This document shows, piece by piece, positions 59,231 through 64,000 of a stretch of DNA of 64,000 nt. Below the pieces are notes generated by a model. That model worked only from the letters and a program-made list of their open reading frames with translations, was not told the origin of the DNA and did no database searches. Both the position numbers and the translations under genes were made by a program. This DNA comes from Oceanicoccus sagamiensis (GTDB lineage Bacteria > Pseudomonadota > Gammaproteobacteria > Pseudomonadales > Dasaniaceae), in the NCBI RefSeq assembly GCF_002117105.1, contig NZ_CP019343.1:2480001-2544000 (forward strand), in the 5' to 3' direction. Numbering within the stretch: position 1 is the first letter of the stretch; each line of letters begins with the position of its first letter.

Positions 59231-60124
59231 TTATAGCGGCGGTTGTTGTTGAAGTTTATCGACCAGCCACTTTAGGGCCTGGCCGCGGTTGCTGATTTTC
59301 CAGGCGATATGGTTTTTTGTAATGGGTCTGTTATGGCTCACTTTAAGCTCAACCAGTGTGCCATTGGCTAATTCATCTTTAACCAAATGCCTTGGCAGGC
59401 TGCCCACCCCTAAGCCCTGTCGATGGGCGGCGATTTTCATCGCCATATTGGGTACATAAATACTGCTTTTCTTATTGTGTATGCCGCGGCTTAAGGGAGC
59501 GAGATTTTTTGATGAGTCCCGCACAATGACGGATCGGCTTTGACGGATTTGCTGCTCAGTTAACGGCTGGCTTTGCTGGCAAATAGGGTGCTTGGGTGAG
59601 GCTACAAAAACGGCCTGAGTATCATGCCAGGGAATACTTCTAATCCCTTTATGGTTGGGGGCAGCATCCACAGCGCCAATAATTAAATCCACTCGATCTT
59701 CGACCAGTGCCTCCCAGGTGCCTGCCAAAACTTCCTGGCTAAGCTCCAGGTTGATGGCAGGCTGGACTTGATAGAGCTGCTCGATAATCGGCAGCAAATA
59801 TTCATCCGGCAGTATATGGTCAAGGGCAATACGCAGGCGCGGCTCCCAGCCAGTGGCCACTTGTTGGGTGCTGGCGGCGATATCGCTGGCGGCTAACAGT
59901 AGTTGGCGCCCCTGTTCGACCAGATGCTTGCCAGCCCCCGTTAATACTGACTTTCTTCCCTGCCGCTGAAACAGGCTGATGTCCAAATCCTGTTCCAGTT
60001 TTTGGACGGTATAGGAAACAGCAGAAGGTACGCGATTTAAATGTGTGGCAGCAGCGGCAAAGCTGCCTTTGCGCTCAATGGCGTCCAGGACTTCCAGTGC
60101 TTCAAGGCTTAATGGTGATGGCAT
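59231..60124 (-). CDS. LysR-family transcriptional regulator
   Basis: A 297-residue LysR-type regulator: N-terminal winged HTH (SLEALEVLDAIERKGSFAAAATHLNRVPSAVSYTVQKLE) seen in two pieces, linker helix, and a two-lobe effector domain from about residue 90. It is divergent from a glutathionyl-hydroquinone reductase and a nitroreductase, and a matching dyad lies within 10 bp of its ATG. It most likely controls those genes and itself, probably in response to quinones or other electrophiles (inference). Confidence 0.93.
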   Translation of the reverse strand: MPSPLSLEALEVLDAIERKGSFAAAATHLNRVPSAVSYTVQKLEQDLDISLFQRQGRKSVLTGAGKHLVEQGRQLLLAASDIAASTQQVATGWEPRLRIALDHILPDEYLLPIIEQLYQVQPAINLELSQEVLAGTWEALVEDRVDLIIGAVDAAPNHKGIRSIPWHDTQAVFVASPKHPICQQSQPLTEQQIRQSRSVIVRDSSKNLAPLSRGIHNKKSSIYVPNMAMKIAAHRQGLGVGSLPRHLVKDELANGTLVELKVSHNRPITKNHIAWKISNRGQALKWLVDKLQQQPPL

Positions 60125-60133
60125 ATTCTACTG

Positions 60134-60148
60134 ATCAAATAATTTGAT
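60134..60148. promoter_or_regulatory. LysR-type operator in the divergent promoter region
   Basis: A perfect dyad ATCAAA-TAA-TTTGAT fits the T-N11-A rule for LysR boxes. It sits 9 bp from the regulator start, as expected for autorepression. Partial copies of TTGAT follow at 60153 and 60219. A -10-like TATACT at 60193-60198 may serve the downstream reductase gene. Confidence 0.65.
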
Positions 60149-60249
60149 GTAATTGATTAAAAAGTATCGCTTTTTTGTTTTTATAGCAAGTTTATACTGA
60201 CTTAAATTGAATAGATGGTTTGATTATTTTTATATGGTTGAGGTGATTT

Positions 60250-61242
60250 ATGGGTTTGCTAGTGGCAGGTGAGTGGGTCGATCAGTGGTATAAGTCTTCC
60301 GCTAAAGGCGAATTTGTTCGCCAGGATAGCCAGTTCAGAAACTGGATAACGGCCGATGGTGCGGCGGGGCCCACCGGGAGCGATGGATTTAAGGCAGAGG
60401 CTGGGCGCTATCACCTCTATATCTCGCTGGCCTGTCCATGGGCGCACCGCACGCTGATATTTTTAACGTTAAAAGGCTTACAGGATGTTATTAGTGTGTC
60501 GATTGTCGAGCCTTTGATGCTGGATAAGGGGTGGTACTTTGATGCAGAGCAGGGCGATGGCTTATATGGTTTGCAGTACTTGCACCAAATCTATCGCAAG
60601 GCGCAGCCGGATATTACAACGCGGGTGACGGTGCCGGTGCTGTGGGACAAGCGGCGCAATACCATCGTTAGCAATGAATCGGCGGATATTATTCGTATGT
60701 TTAATACCGCCTTTAATTCCTTAACCGGTAATACGGAGGATTATTACCCTGTCGCTTTACGTGAAGAGATTGATTCATTGAATGACCGTATCTATCACCG
60801 GGTAAATAACGGTGTCTATCGCTCGGGTTTTGCGACTACGCAGTCAGCGTATGAAGAGGCTTATTATGCCTTGTTTGAGGAGCTTGATTGTCTGGAGACG
60901 CTGTTGGCTGGCCGTCGCTACCTAACTGGCAATACCATTACGGAGGCAGACTGGCGTTTATTTACCACGTTGGTGCGTTTTGATGCGGTTTACTTTGGAC
61001 ACTTTAAAACCAATCGCCAGCGTATTGCGGATTACCCCAGCTTGTCGGAGTATGTGCGTGATTTATATCAGCAGCCCGGTATTGCCGAGACTGTTGATAT
61101 GCCTTATATCAAGCAGCATTATTACGGTAGTCATAGTACGATTAACCCTACAGCTATAGTGCCGGTAGGGCAGGAGCTGGATTTTTCTGTACCCCACCAG
61201 CGCCAGCGTTTTAGTGAAGAGCTTTCTGCGGCGTCATCGTAA
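60250..61242 (+). CDS. Glutathionyl-hydroquinone reductase (Xi-class GST)
   Basis: A 330-residue enzyme that reduces glutathionyl-hydroquinones using glutathione. The catalytic Cys lies in SLACPWAHRTLIFL, preceded by the family region GRYHLYI, with the C-terminal helical domain containing ITEADWRLFTTLVRFD. GAGG at 60240-60243 gives a good start. It is related to YqjG/PcpF-type enzymes. Together with the LysR regulator and the downstream nitroreductase it forms a likely quinone or electrophile detoxification locus. Confidence 0.93.
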   Translation: MGLLVAGEWVDQWYKSSAKGEFVRQDSQFRNWITADGAAGPTGSDGFKAEAGRYHLYISLACPWAHRTLIFLTLKGLQDVISVSIVEPLMLDKGWYFDAEQGDGLYGLQYLHQIYRKAQPDITTRVTVPVLWDKRRNTIVSNESADIIRMFNTAFNSLTGNTEDYYPVALREEIDSLNDRIYHRVNNGVYRSGFATTQSAYEEAYYALFEELDCLETLLAGRRYLTGNTITEADWRLFTTLVRFDAVYFGHFKTNRQRIADYPSLSEYVRDLYQQPGIAETVDMPYIKQHYYGSHSTINPTAIVPVGQELDFSVPHQRQRFSEELSAASS

Positions 61243-61312
61243 TAGCCCGCAGCGGCGCCACCATTAATGGTCCCCAGTGGCCTAATCAGTATGTTTTTAA
61301 AAGGAAGAAAAA

Positions 61313-61870
61313 ATGAGTGAGCAACATAAAGATTTTTCAGTGAGAGATGCCGTAGATACGGTCGCGCCATTGTTTGTCAACCGCTGGTCTCCCCGAGCCT
61401 ATTTGCAGGAGGCCATTAGCGATCAGGATTTGGCAACGATTTTTGATGCTGCCAGGTGGTCGCCCTCCTGTTTTAATGAGCAGCCATGGCAGTTTATTAC
61501 CTCAACGCCGACCAGTTATGGCAAGTTTTTAAGCTTGCTGGTTGATGCTAATCAGGCGTGGGCGAAAACGGCGCCGCTGATTGGCTTTGTAGTGGCTTCA
61601 AAAACCTTTGCGCGTAATGGCAATGAGAATATGCATGCTGACTTTGATACCGGCTCCGCCTGGATGGCGGTTAATTTGCAAGCTTTAAAGCTGGGCTATT
61701 ATGCTCATGGTATGGGTGGGATTGAATACGATCAGGTTTACCAGGCCTTTGATATTGACCCTGCCACCCATCAGGTGATCTGTGGTTTTACCCTGGGTAA
61801 GGTCAATCTGGCGGCCGATGAGGAAATTACCACCAGAAAGCCATTGGCCGATATTTGGCGGCAGGTATAG
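61313..61870 (+). CDS. Nitroreductase-family flavoprotein
   Basis: A 185-residue FMN-dependent oxidoreductase of the nitroreductase family: NRWSPRAYLQEAISDQDL, then AARWSPSCFNEQPWQFI (FMN contacts), and GMGGIEYDQVYQAFDI near the C terminus. GGAAGAAAAA before the ATG serves as ribosome-binding site. It lies 70 nt after the hydroquinone reductase gene and is followed by a strong terminator. The likely role is two-electron reduction of quinones or nitro-compounds. Confidence 0.9.
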   Translation: MSEQHKDFSVRDAVDTVAPLFVNRWSPRAYLQEAISDQDLATIFDAARWSPSCFNEQPWQFITSTPTSYGKFLSLLVDANQAWAKTAPLIGFVVASKTFARNGNENMHADFDTGSAWMAVNLQALKLGYYAHGMGGIEYDQVYQAFDIDPATHQVICGFTLGKVNLAADEEITTRKPLADIWRQV

Positions 61871-61874
61871 CCCG

Positions 61875-61915
61875 CCCGGCAGGGTGCTTCTTCACCCTGC
61901 CGGGTTTGTTGTTTG
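61875..61915 (+). terminator. Rho-independent terminator after the nitroreductase gene
   Basis: A perfect 12-bp stem CCCGGCAGGGTG / CACCCTGCCGGG with loop CTTCTT, followed by TTTGTTGTTTG. It closes the GHR-nitroreductase unit. The next stretch, 61916-62190, is AT-rich with no gene that I can support. Confidence 0.92.
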
Positions 61916-62190
61916 TCGCCGTTACTTGAATAGCTGATTTTTTGCATTATGATTAGCTGCATAGCTGGCACTCGCATTGATCAATAATTAATCAGTTATA
62001 ACCTTCCTGTCTGTTTTTTAAGCTCTCTTTATAAGTAAATAGCCTTTAACTTAAAGTAGCACTTTAAGTTTGTTCTCTAGGGTGTTGTATTTATTGTTTT
62101 TAGTGTTTTATGCTTGTGCGACTTCTTAGTAGATGCCTGCAAGTTCCTGTTTTTTTTACCGAAATTCCCCTCCATTTGTCGCATTTAGCC

Positions 62191-62219
62191 TTGATCAATA
62201 TCAGGTGAGTCTCTATAGT
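62191..62219 (+). promoter_or_regulatory. Sigma-70 promoter of the dcw (division and cell wall) cluster
   Basis: TTGATC (62191-62196), a 17-bp spacer, and TATAGT (62214-62219) form a good promoter. Transcription would start near 62226, directly in the MraZ boxes, as expected for autoregulated mraZ. Confidence 0.8.
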
Positions 62220-62223
62220 TGCC

Positions 62224-62300
62224 AAAGTGGAAAAAAGTGTGAAAAAGTGCCTTTTTGTGGATATTTTTTCCTCTATTTGAAAAAAACGACTAAAAAGTGG
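62224..62300 (+). promoter_or_regulatory. mraZ: MraZ-binding direct repeats
   Basis: AAAGTGG (62224), AAAGTGT (62234), AAAGTGC (62244) and TTTGTGG (62254) are spaced exactly 10 bp apart, one helical turn. A fifth, AAAGTGG (62294), lies just before the mraZ ATG and keeps the same phase (70 bp from the first). They begin at the predicted transcription start, so MraZ binding would block initiation of the dcw operon. Confidence 0.85.
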
Positions 62301-62306
62301 CAAAAC

Positions 62307-62753
62307 ATGTATCTCGGTAGTAATGCAATCAGTATGGACGCCAAAGGGCGTCTGGCGATTCCGGCGAAAGTCCGTGATGCGCTGCTGTCTGATTGTGGTG
62401 GCCGTATTGTGGTCACTGCCCATACCGAAGAGCGTTGTTTGCTGGTCTATCCAGAGCAGCAATGGCAGCAGCTTCTCCCTCAAATCGAAAGCCTCCCCAA
62501 TATTAATCGCAAGGCCGCCAAAATGCAGCGGGTGTTATTGGGCTATGCCACCAATTTAGAGGTTGATGAGGCTAATGGGCGGATTCTATTGCCGCCCACA
62601 CTGCGTGAGTATGCTGGCTTAGAGAAAAAATTAATGTTGGTTGGCCAGGGCAAAAAGCTAGAGCTCTGGAGTGAAGAAGAGTGGGCCAAATATCTTGATG
62701 CTGCTGGGGATGAAGATGAAATACCCCCAGAAGTACTGTCGCTGTCTTTATAA
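62307..62753 (+). CDS. mraZ: Transcriptional regulator MraZ
   Basis: MraZ is a SpoVT/AbrB-type repressor of the division and cell-wall cluster. From ATG 62307 it has 148 residues with two swapped-hairpin domains: [21 protein letters not shown] near the start (seen in part) and [17 protein letters not shown]. The frame is open upstream to 62133 but only this start matches the family. It is followed after 3 nt by rsmH. Confidence 0.97.
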   Translation: MYLGSNAISMDAKGRLAIPAKVRDALLSDCGGRIVVTAHTEERCLLVYPEQQWQQLLPQIESLPNINRKAAKMQRVLLGYATNLEVDEANGRILLPPTLREYAGLEKKLMLVGQGKKLELWSEEEWAKYLDAAGDEDEIPPEVLSLSL

Positions 62754-62756
62754 GCG

Positions 62757-63680
62757 ATGAGTGCGCATGAAACCGTATTGCTTACCGAGGCCGTTGATGG
62801 ATTGGTAACGCGGGCTGACGGTATCTATGTCGATGGCACATTTGGGCGCGGTGGTCATAGTGAAGAAATTTTAAAGCGCCTCGATAGTGGTGGTCGTTTA
62901 TTGGGTGTCGATAAAGACCCGCAGGCCATTGCCACCGGTGAAGCGTTGGCTGGCCGGGACTCGCGGTTCCAGATTGTGCAGGGCAGTTTTGCCGATACCA
63001 AGGCGGCGTTAGCGGATTTGGGTATTGAAAAAGTCGATGGCCTGCTGCTGGATTTGGGTGTGTCTTCGCCGCAGTTAGATCAGTCAGAGCGCGGTTTTAG
63101 TTTTTTGCGTGACGGCCCGCTGGATATGCGGATGAACCCAGAGGCTGGTCAAAGTGCAGCGCAGTGGTTGGCGGTGGCAGAGGCGAGTGATATTGCCCGC
63201 GTACTAAAAGAATTTGGTGAAGAGCGCTATGCCAAGCGTCTGGCCAACGCGGTGGTGACCGAGCGGGCAGAACAGCCTATAACCACCACCTTGCATTTGG
63301 CGAAAGTGATTGCCGATGCACATCCCGCTTGGGAGAAAGGTAAAAATCCAGCCACCAAGACTTTTCAGGCGATACGGATTTTTATCAATAACGAATTAGG
63401 TGATTTGGAGCAGCTTTTGGCCGATTCACTGGATATGTTAGAGGTGGGTGGCAGGCTGGCTATTATCAGCTTCCACTCATTAGAGGACCGGATGGTAAAG
63501 CGTTTTATCAAGCGCCATGTGCGTGGAGATGAATTGCCCGCCAATGTGCCGGTCACCGTGGACCAGCTCAATCGGCGGTTAAAAAATATTGGCAAAGCTG
63601 TAAAAGCCAGTGCCGGTGAAGTAGAAAATAATGTGCGTTCAAGAAGCGCCATTATGCGAGTGGCAGAAAAAATTGCTTGA
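62757..63680 (+). CDS. rsmH: 16S rRNA m4C1402 methyltransferase
   Basis: RsmH N4-methylates C1402 in the ribosomal P site. The 307-residue protein has [29 protein letters not shown] (SAM loop), [19 protein letters not shown], and [11 protein letters not shown]. It is the second gene of the dcw cluster, 3 nt after mraZ. Confidence 0.98.
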   Translation: MSAHETVLLTEAVDGLVTRADGIYVDGTFGRGGHSEEILKRLDSGGRLLGVDKDPQAIATGEALAGRDSRFQIVQGSFADTKAALADLGIEKVDGLLLDLGVSSPQLDQSERGFSFLRDGPLDMRMNPEAGQSAAQWLAVAEASDIARVLKEFGEERYAKRLANAVVTERAEQPITTTLHLAKVIADAHPAWEKGKNPATKTFQAIRIFINNELGDLEQLLADSLDMLEVGGRLAIISFHSLEDRMVKRFIKRHVRGDELPANVPVTVDQLNRRLKNIGKAVKASAGEVENNVRSRSAIMRVAEKIA

Positions 63681-63773
63681 GTGAACAGGCAATTAAAAAT
63701 AACAGGTTATTTGGGATGGCGTGTGACAGTGCCGTTTAAATCGCAGGACTAATAATAATGATAGCAAGCTGCG

Positions 63774-64000
63774 ATGAATAACGAGAAAAGTAAAGGTGAG
63801 GCAGTGGTAAATGCTTCTATAAGTAGTGCTGAGCAAACCAGGTTGTTAGTCGTTGGTCTATTGGTTTTGTTGTTGGTAATCGCTTCGGCCTTGGGGGTTA
63901 TTTATAGCTCCTATAAAAGTCGTCAGTTATTTAGTGATTTACAGCAGCAAAACAGAGAAGCGGTACGCCTGGAAGAAGAATGGGGGCGGTTGTTGTTGGA
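63774..64000 (+). CDS. ftsL: Cell division protein FtsL (3' end outside window)
   Basis: The visible 75 codons encode a bitopic FtsL: an N-terminal cytoplasmic stretch of about 24 residues, a membrane helix (LLVVGLLVLLLVIASALGVI), then a periplasmic coiled coil (SRQLFSDLQQQNREAVRLEEEW). FtsL works with FtsB and FtsQ to activate septal synthesis. ATG 63774 is the first start after an in-frame stop at 63762. The 93-bp gap from rsmH holds no further gene. Confidence 0.92.
   Translation, partial: MNNEKSKGEAVVNASISSAEQTRLLVVGLLVLLLVIASALGVIYSSYKSRQLFSDLQQQNREAVRLEEEWGRLLL

Overview
This window is a gene-dense stretch of a Gram-negative chromosome. The gene set and order (hemA-prfA-prmC-moeB diverging from lolB-ispE-tRNA-Gln-prs-rplY-pth-ychF; rsfS-rlmH-mrdA-rodA-mltB-rlpA-dacA-ybeD-lipB-lipA; leuS-lptE-holA; lnt-corC-ybeY-ybeZ-miaB; mraZ-rsmH-ftsL) are typical of Gammaproteobacteria. 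The order resembles Pseudomonas/Cellvibrio-type genomes more than enteric ones. Chemotaxis genes, several c-di-GMP proteins and intermediate base composition suggest a free-living, probably aquatic or marine gammaproteobacterium. The genus is not determinable from the sequence alone.

Layout. 1-4041: end of a chemotaxis cluster (MCP, two cheW, cheR, and a cheB broken by a one-base frameshift). 4168-7958: a probable operon of an outer-membrane barrel protein, an exported protein of unknown function and a membrane GGDEF/EAL protein. 8150-15615 (minus strand): tRNA-Met, ychF, pth, rplY, prs, tRNA-Gln, ispE, lolB and a TPR lipoprotein. 15837-20560: hemA, prfA, prmC, moeB and a DoxX protein. 20576-28098: a large 7TM-PAS-GGDEF-EAL protein, an RNA helicase, cysZ with a small Cys-rich partner, and a lone Rieske oxygenase. 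28187-39186: proA, nadD and a long cell-wall and lipoate block, containing a frameshifted ybeD. 39209-46304: a lone PhnD-like binding protein, a CNNM/CBS protein, holA-lptE-leuS, and a HigB/HigA-like toxin-antitoxin module. 46301-51761 (minus): lnt, corC, ybeY, ybeZ, miaB. 51935-61870: DUF1820, a type Ic aminotransferase, PilZ and DUF1631 proteins, a YheT-like hydrolase, a PAP2 phosphatase, a DUF3581 protein, and a LysR / glutathionyl-hydroquinone reductase / nitroreductase locus. 62191-64000: start of the division and cell wall (dcw) cluster with its promoter and MraZ boxes.

How the genes work together. Most genes serve envelope growth (PBP2/RodA, MltB, RlpA, DacA, LptE, LolB, Lnt, RsmH, FtsL), translation (tRNAs, RF1 and its methylase, L25, Pth, LeuS, RsfS, RlmH, MiaB, YbeY) and cofactor supply (haem, NAD, lipoate, PRPP). 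A second theme is c-di-GMP: two GGDEF/EAL enzymes, one PilZ protein and a DUF1631 protein with a PilZ-like tail.

The least ordinary features are: (i) two one-base frameshifts at C-rich runs, in cheB and in ybeD, the latter sitting on a canonical CCCAAAA slippery heptamer followed at once by TAG; (ii) a dispersed nested-palindrome repeat in three copies, one of which supplies the miaB stop codon; (iii) a toxin-antitoxin module wedged between leuS and lnt, with overlapping operator dyads and a 47-codon leader-like ORF ending in a Val/Ile/Thr run; (iv) MraZ boxes at exact 10-bp spacing. No phage, insertion sequence, CRISPR array or defence island was seen.
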